A stretch of DNA of 5,472 nucleotides from NCBI GenBank assembly GCA_900752845.1, contig CAADWU010000023.1, forward strand, positions 1-5,472. The letters are read 5' to 3'. Both the position numbers and the translations under genes were made by a program. Shown here in pieces: positions 1 through 5,472 of the stretch (its first letter is position 1; every line of letters starts with the position of its first letter). This DNA comes from Candidatus Gastranaerophilales bacterium (GTDB taxonomy: Bacteria > Cyanobacteriota > Vampirovibrionia > Gastranaerophilales > Gastranaerophilaceae). A model generated the notes under the pieces. The model had not been told where the DNA came from. It saw nothing but the letters and a program-made list of their open reading frames with translations, and made no database searches.

Positions 1-1
1 T

Positions 2-1318
2 GTTGCCTGTGTTTTTTCAGCACTATGTTACAGTGAAATTGCTGCAATGATACCTGTTGCAGGAAGTGCTTATACTTATACTTATGCAACAATGGGTGAA
101 TTTATGGCCTGGATGGTCGGCTGGATTTTAATGCTTGAGTATGCAATCGGAAACATTACTGTTGCTTGTGCGTGGACAGGTTATTTTGTCCAGTTTTTAA
201 AAGGATTTAAACATATTTTACCGGATTTTGTGGTTAATTTCCCTATGTGGTTAAGAAACGATTATCGTTTTATGTTTTCATATTGCGACAAATTCGGGTT
301 AGACCCACATACTCAAATGCCGTTTATATTTGATAAAATCCCTTTTGCAATAAACCTGCCGGCAATGGTTATTGTTCTATTGTTAACTATACTTCTTATA
401 AAAGGTGTTAAAGAATCTACAAGATTTGCAAGCATAATGGTCGGCGTAAATATGTTTATGATAATTTCATTTGTCATTGTCGGCTCGTTTTATGTAAAAC
501 CTGAAAACTGGGTGCCTTTTGCTCCTAACGGATTTGAGGGAGTATTTATGGGCGCGTTTTTAATCTTCTTCGCATATATCGGTTTTGATGCAATTTCAAC
601 TACTGCAGAAGAAACAGAAAATCCTCAAAGAGATTTACCTATTGCAATATTAGGAACACTTGTAATATGCACTATATTGTATGTGTGTGTAGCTCTTGTT
701 TTAACTGGAACAGTTCCTTTAGCTGATATTGATATTCAGGCTCCCATTGCTCATGCTATGCGTGCTATAGGAATTGATTGGTTTGCAGGGCTTATATCTA
801 TCGGAGCTTTATGTGCTTTAACATCTGTACTTTTAATATATCAGTTAGGAACTACAAGAATTTTATATGCAATGAGCAGAGACAGATTTTTGCCTAAATC
901 ATTGAGATTAATTCATAAAAAATACAGAACACCTCACGTTCTGACTTGGATTTCAGGTATTGTGGTTATTCTTTGTGCATTTTTCATGGATTTAAACATT
1001 TCAGCAGAACTCTGTAACTTTGGAACATTCACATCATTTATAATTATTTGTATTGCAGTGTTGATTTTAAGAAAAACAGATCCTGAAAGACCTCGTCCGT
1101 TTAAGGTCCCTTTTTCACCTGTCTTCCCGATTTTAGGTATATTAACTTGCGGTGGATTGATGATTTATTCTATGAAGTTTTTAACAACATCTTCTTTGTA
1201 TTTTCCGTTGTGGCTGTTTATGGGATTTTTAATCTATGCAGTATACGGTTATAAACAAAAACGTTTGGAAGAAAAACAAAAACTGCTTACAAATCCTAAA
1301 GTGAAAGTTAAAGCGTAA
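2..1318 (+). CDS. APC-superfamily amino-acid permease (CAT family), 5' end missing
   Basis: This is an inner-membrane secondary transporter that probably imports amino acids. The reading frame is open from base 2, and the residues before the first in-frame ATG (base 47) already match the family (ALCYSEIAAMIPVAGSAYTY), so the gene starts upstream of the window and base 47 is not the start. About 438 residues are visible; roughly 50-70 N-terminal residues, with the first membrane helix, are missing. CAT-family signatures follow in order: the GEFMAWMVGW helix after the partial start; FAYIGFDAIST followed by AEETENPQRDLP (about 569-640), the most diagnostic stretch; RILYAMSRDRFLPK (about 856-897); and the late loop LRKTDPERPRPFKVPFSP (about 1067-1120) before the last two helices. 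A loop of about 50 residues (203-355) after the third helix looks longer than usual. The protein ends in a short Lys-rich cytoplasmic tail. The family is clear, but the substrate (cationic or other amino acids) cannot be read from the sequence. Confidence 0.93.
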   Translation, partial: VACVFSALCYSEIAAMIPVAGSAYTYTYATMGEFMAWMVGWILMLEYAIGNITVACAWTGYFVQFLKGFKHILPDFVVNFPMWLRNDYRFMFSYCDKFGLDPHTQMPFIFDKIPFAINLPAMVIVLLLTILLIKGVKESTRFASIMVGVNMFMIISFVIVGSFYVKPENWVPFAPNGFEGVFMGAFLIFFAYIGFDAISTTAEETENPQRDLPIAILGTLVICTILYVCVALVLTGTVPLADIDIQAPIAHAMRAIGIDWFAGLISIGALCALTSVLLIYQLGTTRILYAMSRDRFLPKSLRLIHKKYRTPHVLTWISGIVVILCAFFMDLNISAELCNFGTFTSFIIICIAVLILRKTDPERPRPFKVPFSPVFPILGILTCGGLMIYSMKFLTTSSLYFPLWLFMGFLIYAVYGYKQKRLEEKQKLLTNPKVKVKA

Positions 1319-1340
1319 TATATTTTAATATATTCTTTTT
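1317..1340 (+). terminator. Possible AT-only intrinsic terminator after the permease
   Basis: A perfect 7-bp inverted repeat, AATATAT (1317-1323) and ATATATT (1328-1334) with a 4-base loop, is followed at once by CTTTTT (1335-1340). The hairpin starts inside the TAA stop codon. Further T runs lie at 1351-1359 and 1362-1367. The layout is that of a rho-independent terminator, but the stem has no GC pair and would be weak, so this is tentative. Confidence 0.4.
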
Positions 1341-1356
1341 GTAGATGCAATTTTTT

Positions 1357-1385
1357 TTTACTTTTTTACTTTTATAATATATAAT
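1357..1385 (+). promoter_or_regulatory. Candidate sigma-70-type promoter of the J-domain gene
   Basis: A TTTACT -35-like box (1357-1362) and a perfect TATAAT -10 box (1380-1385) are separated by 17 bases. Transcription would start near 1392 and give a very short leader before the ATG at 1409. A second TATAAT at 1373-1378 has no convincing -35 partner beyond the T run. The T9 tract at 1351-1359 could add curvature or an UP-like effect. Chance -10 matches are common in DNA this AT-rich. Confidence 0.45.
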
Positions 1386-1397
1386 CGGAAAAATTAT

Positions 1398-1401
1398 AGG
1401 A
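1398..1401 (+). promoter_or_regulatory. Ribosome binding site of the J-domain gene
   Basis: AGGA lies 7 bases upstream of the ATG at 1409. It is a short but well-placed Shine-Dalgarno site and supports this start; no earlier in-frame start is apparent in the AT-rich leader. Confidence 0.5.
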
Positions 1402-1408
1402 AAAATTA

Positions 1409-3925
1409 ATGATTGGAGCAATTAATTCTGCTAAACAAATTCCTGTACCCTTTTCGGGAGAGGGTGGAACTCATAGTGCTAAAACTCAATTAACACAAGA
1501 AGCAGATACATTTGAGTTATCAGTTAAAGAAGAAGATAAGAAGAAAAAGAATAAATTATTATTGACGGCTGCGACAGTTTTAACTGCTATTGGTATTGGT
1601 TTTGCAATTTATAAAGGCAGAGGTTCAAAGGTTGTTGAAGCTGCTGAAAATGGAGCAGATATTCTTGCTAAAAAAGGGCAGGAAGCTGTTACACATCAAA
1701 AAGGTGATATCCCATCGACAAAACCGATTGACAATGCTGTACCGGAAAAACTGACTGGACAACCCAAAATAAAAGAAGATGCTAATCCTGAAGTTGGCAA
1801 GGCAGATGATTTAGAGAAATTAAAAATTGCAAAACTTAAAAAAGATTATTCTGCAGCTCTTGATAAATATGGTATAGATGCAGAAATTGATGATGATGTT
1901 TTGGAAATCATTAATAAAAGATGTGAAAACAATTTTCTTGATAAATATTTCCAATTGGAACGTGATTTAATATATGAGCCTGCTTGTATCTCTGACGATT
2001 TGTTAAAAGCTGCTAATGAAGTATCAGACCCTCTTAAAAAAGAAGAACTCCTTGTTAAATCGTTCAATTTCCTTCCGAAGAAAGGTGTTCAAACTTATTG
2101 GAAAGAAAATATAGAACTTCAAAAGATTGAAACTTTATATCACGAATTTAGAAATTTATACAAAGGAAATGGTGATTTTAAGTCAAAACAACTGTTTAAA
2201 GAAACAATTCAGCCAAAATTCTTAAATGTTTTTGAAAATCAAAAATCAATAAAAGTCTTAAATGAAATATTAGGTTCAAAATGTGATTATGATTTGTATG
2301 AACAATTAGCAGAGAAAAGTAAAACTTACAAAGATGTGTGGGGCAAAAACACAAACCCTATGTCACAATTTACCCTTGAATGGGCTGAAAATGATGTAAA
2401 AGGAAAAATGAGAATAGCATTCTTTTTAAACGATGTTTTACCAGATTTAATTAGTGCAGAAACAAATCCCCTTAAAAAAGAAGATATGCTTATGAAATAT
2501 TTGAATACAACAATTATCGGTGCTAACAATCATAAAAATACCGTAGAGGCGTATGATATATTACGTCGGCTAGAAGCTTTACAGGCAAATGGCGGTGCAA
2601 AATTTGTTCATAAAGATTCAGTTTCAAAACAACTGAATGAGATGATTGATGCATATTTTTCAAAATTTAAGCTTCCTTTGACATCAGAAAAAGACAAACG
2701 AGTTCTCGCCGACATTGTTATAAGCAATACAAATCGTAAGTTTTTCTACTTTACACCTGATGATGTAAAATATTCCCATATCATTGACGGTCTGACAATT
2801 GCAGGCAAAAGAACAGGTGATGAAAAATATTACAGAGCAGCTGTTGATTTTGCGATTCAGCAAAATGCGAGAGGAAATGCGGTCAATGTTATAGAAAATA
2901 TTAAAACCGATGATAAACTCAGCAAGGCTTTTAAAGATGAAATGGTAACTGTTCAGAACAAGTTGAAATCAGAATTGAAACAAATGGCTGATGATACTGC
3001 AAAGTTTTTAAATGCAAAACCTTTGAACGAGGCGTTTGAAACATTTACCGCAAATGCTGAAGTTAAAAAAGTAATAGCAGAAGCAGGAACAAAATTTAAC
3101 CTTTCATCTGTTGATGTAATTAACAAGATGAATGAAGGCGATGGAAAAATTATCAGATATGTTATGAAAAAATCCATAAGCAAATATGAAAATGGTACCT
3201 ATAAAAATGTTCAATCTGCATTTTGGGATGAGGCAATACAGTATTTGTCAAAGGTTGATGAAGTTGTAAAAGACCCGAAAGAATTGGAATTTTTGAAAAA
3301 TATCAGACTTCGTGCAATCGGTGCAAAGATTATGTCCGTAAGAAATACTGCACCTGAACAAAAAATGATTTATCATAACATTCTAAAATCAGAAATTATG
3401 GATATGTTGTATGGTAAAGCCCAAGGCAAAGATATTGCGGAAAAAATAAAAATAGACGATGATGCAATTGAAGATATAGCAAGAAGAATCGGTGATATTG
3501 TTTGGGATTTAGAACCTGAAACTACACTTTATAAAGCTATAAAATATAATCTGGAAGAAGGATTTGCCGGCAGATATTCCAAAGAGACAAAAGAATTCTT
3601 AGGGACGAAATTAAAAGATATGCAAGAAAGACTGGGAATTAGATCAGATGAAGATTTTTACGAAGAATTTCAACGCCGTTTCTTCGGCGGTGGCGGCAAA
3701 GCACCTGCATCAAAACTTTCAAAAGACAGTGCAAAGGAAATTTTAAATAAATATCTACCGGAAGAACAACACTTAGGTGATAATTTAAAACAGTCTGATA
3801 TAAAAGCAGCATACAGGCAGCTCGCAATAAAATACCACCCTGACAAAGCCTCAAATGCCCAACAAGCTAAAGAGTTTGAAGAAATATTTAAAGAAATCTC
3901 AGAAGCATACGGAGTTTTAAAATAA
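1409..3925 (+). CDS. Membrane-anchored protein with C-terminal J-domain (DnaJ-like), otherwise unknown
   Basis: An 838-residue protein. Residues 1-42 are polar (IPVPFSGEGG at 11-20). A Lys-rich flank (44-49) leads into one hydrophobic helix (about 50-68), then KGRGSK. Residues about 71-135 form a polar, probably disordered linker. Residues about 136-755 are charged and look almost wholly alpha-helical, with a probable internal duplication around 207 and 353; I recognise no family there, and only three cysteines occur (172, 193, 292). A GGGG linker (760-763) leads to a J-domain (about 771-838): helix I AKEIL, helix II SDIKAAYRQLAIKY, the catalytic HPD at 810-812, and helix III ending EAYGVLK at the C-terminus. 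J-domains stimulate the Hsp70 ATPase, so DnaK is the likely partner. An N-terminal anchor with a C-terminal J-domain recalls DjlA, but the middle is far larger and unrelated by eye. The likely role is a tethered co-chaperone that recruits DnaK to a membrane site or client. The gene is certain, its function is not. Spacing suggests it is transcribed alone. Confidence 0.9.
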   Translation: MIGAINSAKQIPVPFSGEGGTHSAKTQLTQEADTFELSVKEEDKKKKNKLLLTAATVLTAIGIGFAIYKGRGSKVVEAAENGADILAKKGQEAVTHQKGDIPSTKPIDNAVPEKLTGQPKIKEDANPEVGKADDLEKLKIAKLKKDYSAALDKYGIDAEIDDDVLEIINKRCENNFLDKYFQLERDLIYEPACISDDLLKAANEVSDPLKKEELLVKSFNFLPKKGVQTYWKENIELQKIETLYHEFRNLYKGNGDFKSKQLFKETIQPKFLNVFENQKSIKVLNEILGSKCDYDLYEQLAEKSKTYKDVWGKNTNPMSQFTLEWAENDVKGKMRIAFFLNDVLPDLISAETNPLKKEDMLMKYLNTTIIGANNHKNTVEAYDILRRLEALQANGGAKFVHKDSVSKQLNEMIDAYFSKFKLPLTSEKDKRVLADIVISNTNRKFFYFTPDDVKYSHIIDGLTIAGKRTGDEKYYRAAVDFAIQQNARGNAVNVIENIKTDDKLSKAFKDEMVTVQNKLKSELKQMADDTAKFLNAKPLNEAFETFTANAEVKKVIAEAGTKFNLSSVDVINKMNEGDGKIIRYVMKKSISKYENGTYKNVQSAFWDEAIQYLSKVDEVVKDPKELEFLKNIRLRAIGAKIMSVRNTAPEQKMIYHNILKSEIMDMLYGKAQGKDIAEKIKIDDDAIEDIARRIGDIVWDLEPETTLYKAIKYNLEEGFAGRYSKETKEFLGTKLKDMQERLGIRSDEDFYEEFQRRFFGGGGKAPASKLSKDSAKEILNKYLPEEQHLGDNLKQSDIKAAYRQLAIKYHPDKASNAQQAKEFEEIFKEISEAYGVLK
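2033..2484 (+). repeat. Probable internal duplication in the J-domain protein
   Basis: Residues 207-215 (DPLKKEELL) and 353-361 (NPLKKEDML) are nearly identical and lie 146 residues apart. Both are followed by a hydrophobic/basic helix (VKSFN and MKYLN) and preceded by a similar Asp/Leu-rich stretch (DDLLKAANEVS and DVLPDLISAET). At DNA level CTTAAAAAAGAAGA is identical at 2033-2046 and 2471-2484. The coordinates run from the first copy to the second. This suggests a repeated helical unit of about 146 residues, with a possible, much weaker third copy near residue 501 (TDDKLSKAFKDEM). Confidence 0.5.
3719..3922 (+). other. J-domain (HPD motif) at the extreme C-terminus
   Basis: Residues about 771-838 carry a J-domain. 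HPD is encoded at 3836-3844, preceded by the helix II pattern IKAAYRQLAIKY and followed by the helix III pattern EFEEIFKEISEAYGVL. Compared with E. coli DnaJ (YEIL, about 10 residues, then IRKAY), the gap between EIL and IKAAY here is about 18 residues. The protein stops where the helix IV segment of DnaJ (QKRAAYD) would begin. Confidence 0.9.
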
Positions 3926-3963
3926 TACGGTAAACAATTATTAAATATTCAACACCTATCTTC

Positions 3964-3991
3964 TTGTAATTGCCCTTTTAGCATATATAAT
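3964..3991 (+). promoter_or_regulatory. Candidate promoter of pgi
   Basis: TTGTAA (3964-3969, four of six matches to the -35 consensus) and a perfect TATAAT (3986-3991) are separated by 16 bases. Transcription would start near 3998 and give a leader of about 50 bases before pgi. The position in the gap between two unrelated genes supports an independent pgi promoter. A second -10-like TATACT at 3997-4002 has no good -35. Confidence 0.5.
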
Positions 3992-4014
3992 AAGTGTATA
4001 CTGGTAACTTATTA
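3988..4014. promoter_or_regulatory. 8-bp inverted repeat over the pgi -10 box and start site (possible operator)
   Basis: TAATAAGT (3988-3995) and ACTTATTA (4007-4014) are perfect reverse complements around an 11-base spacer that begins with the palindrome GTATAC (3996-4001). The left arm overlaps the last four bases of the proposed -10 box and the repeat spans the expected start. That is a typical place for a repressor operator. It could also fold as a small 5' leader hairpin if transcription starts further upstream. No regulator gene lies in the window. Confidence 0.35.
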
Positions 4015-4034
4015 GAGAGAAAATATAAATAGAT

Positions 4035-4043
4035 AAGAAGGGG
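4035..4043 (+). promoter_or_regulatory. Strong ribosome binding site of pgi
   Basis: AAGAAGGGG ends 5 bases before the ATG at 4049. This is the best Shine-Dalgarno site in the window. It fixes the pgi start and suggests efficient translation. Confidence 0.75.
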
Positions 4044-4048
4044 TAAAC

Positions 4049-5437
4049 ATGATTAAATTTAACTATCAAAATACTGATGAAGCAGTAATTGGCAATGAGA
4101 ACGGTTTAAATATTCAGGCTGAATTTGATAGTTATAAAGATAGAATTAGAGGAATAATTGCAGACTTAAACAAAAGAAAAGATAAACCGGGACAATGGCT
4201 TCAATGGATGAATTTGGGCTATAATGAAGAAACTCTCTGGTATGTAAAAGAATATGCATCTATGGTTCAGGGCAGATTTGAAAATATATTGGTACTTGGT
4301 ATCGGCGGTTCAGCTTTAGGCGGACAAGCTGTTACAGAAGCTCTTTTAAAACCGTTCTGGAATTTGTTGACACCTGAACAGCGTGACGGGCTTCCAAGAA
4401 TATTCTTTCTTGATAATATTGATCCTGATACCATAAGCGGTTTACTGAATGTTATTGATTTAAAAAAGACGCTTGTAAATGTGATTACTAAATCAGGTTC
4501 AACAGCTGAAACAATGTCGCAATTTATGATTGTAAAAAACATTCTTGAAAAGGAATTAGGTGCGGATTACAGAAAAAATATAGTTGCTACGACTGATAAA
4601 AAGACAGGTATTTTAAGACAAATCGCTGAACAGGAAGGTTATAAAACTTTTGTTGTTCCCGATGATGTTGGCGGAAGATTTTCTGTTTTTTCAGCAGTAG
4701 GCTTGTTGCCTTTTGCGCTAGTCGGTATTGATATTGATGAAATTGTTAACGGTATTAAAGACATGGATTTGGCTCTTAAAAATACCGATATAAATGAAAA
4801 TATTGCGGCTCAAAATGCATTAATTCATTACTTAATGGATACTAAAAAAGGTAAAAATCTATCTGTTATGATGCCTTATTCAAGCAGATTAAAATATGTT
4901 TCTGACTGGTATGTACAGCTTTGGGCAGAATCATTGGGGAAAAATAAAGATAACGAAGGTAATGATGTAAATGTAGGCCCTACTCCTATTAAAGCCTTGG
5001 GAGCAACTGATCAGCATTCTCAAATTCAGCTTTATAATGAAGGTCCTAATAACAAAATCATTAACTTCATAAGAGTAGAAGAATTCGATAATACACTGGA
5101 AATTCCTAACATTTTTGAATATACAGGTATTGGTTATCTTGGAGGAAAGACAATTAATCAGCTTATTAATGCAGAAGCCGATTCTACAAGAGTTGCATTA
5201 TCTGATTATTGCAGACCAACAGTAACAATAACACTGCCAAAAGTAAACGGATATTATGTCGGACAATTGCTTTATATGTTTGAAATTCAAACTGCAATAG
5301 CAGGAGAATTGTATAATATTAACACATTTAATCAGCCGGGTGTAGAGCAGGCTAAAAATTATACTTATGCTTTAATGGGCAGAGCGGGTTATGAAGAATC
5401 GGCTCAAGCTTTGCAAGAAAAAATGGCAATTGTGTAA
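4049..5437 (+). CDS. pgi: Glucose-6-phosphate isomerase
   Basis: This cytoplasmic enzyme interconverts glucose 6-phosphate and fructose 6-phosphate, the second step of glycolysis and a step of gluconeogenesis. At 462 residues it belongs to the short bacterial form (about 450 aa) rather than the roughly 550-aa E. coli form. Visible hallmarks in order: LGIGGSALGG (83-92) at the start of the first sugar-isomerase (SIS) fold; KSGSTAE (148-154), the phosphate-binding loop; DDVGGRFSVFSAVGLLP, matching PGI signature 1, with the conserved Arg at 210; AESLGK with the catalytic base candidate Glu294; TDQHSQ with His323, the ring-opening residue by family analogy; and NQPGVEQAK with Lys436, matching the second PGI signature. 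All expected active-site residues are present, so the enzyme should be active. The start is set by a strong ribosome binding site, and the gene appears to have its own promoter. It is complete. Confidence 0.97.
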   Translation: MIKFNYQNTDEAVIGNENGLNIQAEFDSYKDRIRGIIADLNKRKDKPGQWLQWMNLGYNEETLWYVKEYASMVQGRFENILVLGIGGSALGGQAVTEALLKPFWNLLTPEQRDGLPRIFFLDNIDPDTISGLLNVIDLKKTLVNVITKSGSTAETMSQFMIVKNILEKELGADYRKNIVATTDKKTGILRQIAEQEGYKTFVVPDDVGGRFSVFSAVGLLPFALVGIDIDEIVNGIKDMDLALKNTDINENIAAQNALIHYLMDTKKGKNLSVMMPYSSRLKYVSDWYVQLWAESLGKNKDNEGNDVNVGPTPIKALGATDQHSQIQLYNEGPNNKIINFIRVEEFDNTLEIPNIFEYTGIGYLGGKTINQLINAEADSTRVALSDYCRPTVTITLPKVNGYYVGQLLYMFEIQTAIAGELYNINTFNQPGVEQAKNYTYALMGRAGYEESAQALQEKMAIV

Positions 5438-5440
5438 AAT

Positions 5441-5459
5441 ATAATTAAGTATTAATTAT
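5441..5459. repeat. AT-only inverted repeat downstream of pgi
   Basis: ATAATTAA (5441-5448) and TTAATTAT (5452-5459) form a perfect 8-bp stem with a 3-base loop, starting 3 bases after the pgi stop codon. A weak transcription end is possible, but there is no T tract after it and no GC pair in the stem, so I list it only as an inverted repeat. Confidence 0.35.
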
Positions 5460-5472
5460 GAAATTTATAAAA

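Noticed and set aside
47..49. ATG at 47 as the permease start
   Set aside because: The frame is open from base 2 and the residues before the ATG (CYSEIAA) match the family, so the gene extends upstream of the window.
1409..3925. Identity as the cyanobacterial division protein Ftn2/ZipN (ARC6), which also has a J-like domain and a membrane helix
   Set aside because: In that family the J-like domain is N-terminal and the membrane helix is internal. Here the order is reversed, and the HPD motif is intact.
3926..3963. Intrinsic terminator after the J-domain gene
   Set aside because: No stable stem followed by a T run is visible between the stop codon and the pgi promoter candidate, so read-through into pgi remains possible.
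3970..3975. TTGCCC as the pgi -35 box
   Set aside because: It lies only 10 bases from the perfect TATAAT and 21 from the later TATACT, both outside the normal spacing.
4267..4542. 91-codon minus-strand open frame inside pgi, and similar minus-strand frames inside the J-domain gene (1846-2067, 2326-2529, 2953-3183, 3639-3854)
   Set aside because: Each lies opposite a well-supported gene and shows no recognisable domain, so they look like antisense shadows of AT-rich coding DNA.
5458..5472. ATG AAA TTT ATA AAA at the window end as the start of a next gene (MKFIK, signal-peptide-like)
   Set aside because: Only five codons are visible, there is no clear ribosome binding site, and the ATG overlaps the inverted repeat. 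It cannot be supported from this window.

Overview
The window is an AT-rich bacterial segment with three genes on the + strand, each with its own intergenic signals. Order: (1) the 3' part of an amino-acid permease of the APC superfamily, CAT family (2-1318, 5' end outside the window); (2) an 838-residue protein with an N-terminal membrane anchor, a long helical middle region I do not recognise, and a C-terminal J-domain (1409-3925); (3) a complete glucose-6-phosphate isomerase gene, pgi (4049-5437). The last 35 bases hold an AT-only inverted repeat and no provable gene.

Host: low GC, clear Shine-Dalgarno sites, sigma-70-like -10 boxes and a short (462 aa) PGI point to an AT-rich bacterium. 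The J-domain protein, with a short polar N-terminus followed at once by a Lys-rich flank and a single hydrophobic helix, resembles large uncharacterised proteins I associate with gut Candidatus Melainabacteria (Gastranaerophilales, non-photosynthetic relatives of Cyanobacteria). That placement is an impression, about even odds. AT-rich Clostridia-like hosts are not excluded.

Layout: the permease stop codon runs into an AT-only hairpin with a T tract (possible terminator). It is followed by T-rich DNA with a good promoter candidate directly ahead of the J-domain gene. The 123-base gap between the J-domain gene and pgi carries a perfect TATAAT, an 8-bp inverted repeat overlapping that box and the expected transcription start, and a strong ribosome binding site. 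The genes therefore look like three separate transcription units rather than an operon, and no functional link between them is visible. The permease would import amino acids and PGI serves glycolysis/gluconeogenesis.

The unusual item is the middle gene. It has a bona fide HPD-containing J-domain, so it should engage an Hsp70 (DnaK). That domain is the extreme C-terminus of a membrane-tethered protein whose roughly 600-residue middle contains at least one probable internal duplication and matches no family I can name. No RNA gene, CRISPR array, insertion sequence or phage element was seen, and no gene-free stretch exceeds 123 bases.
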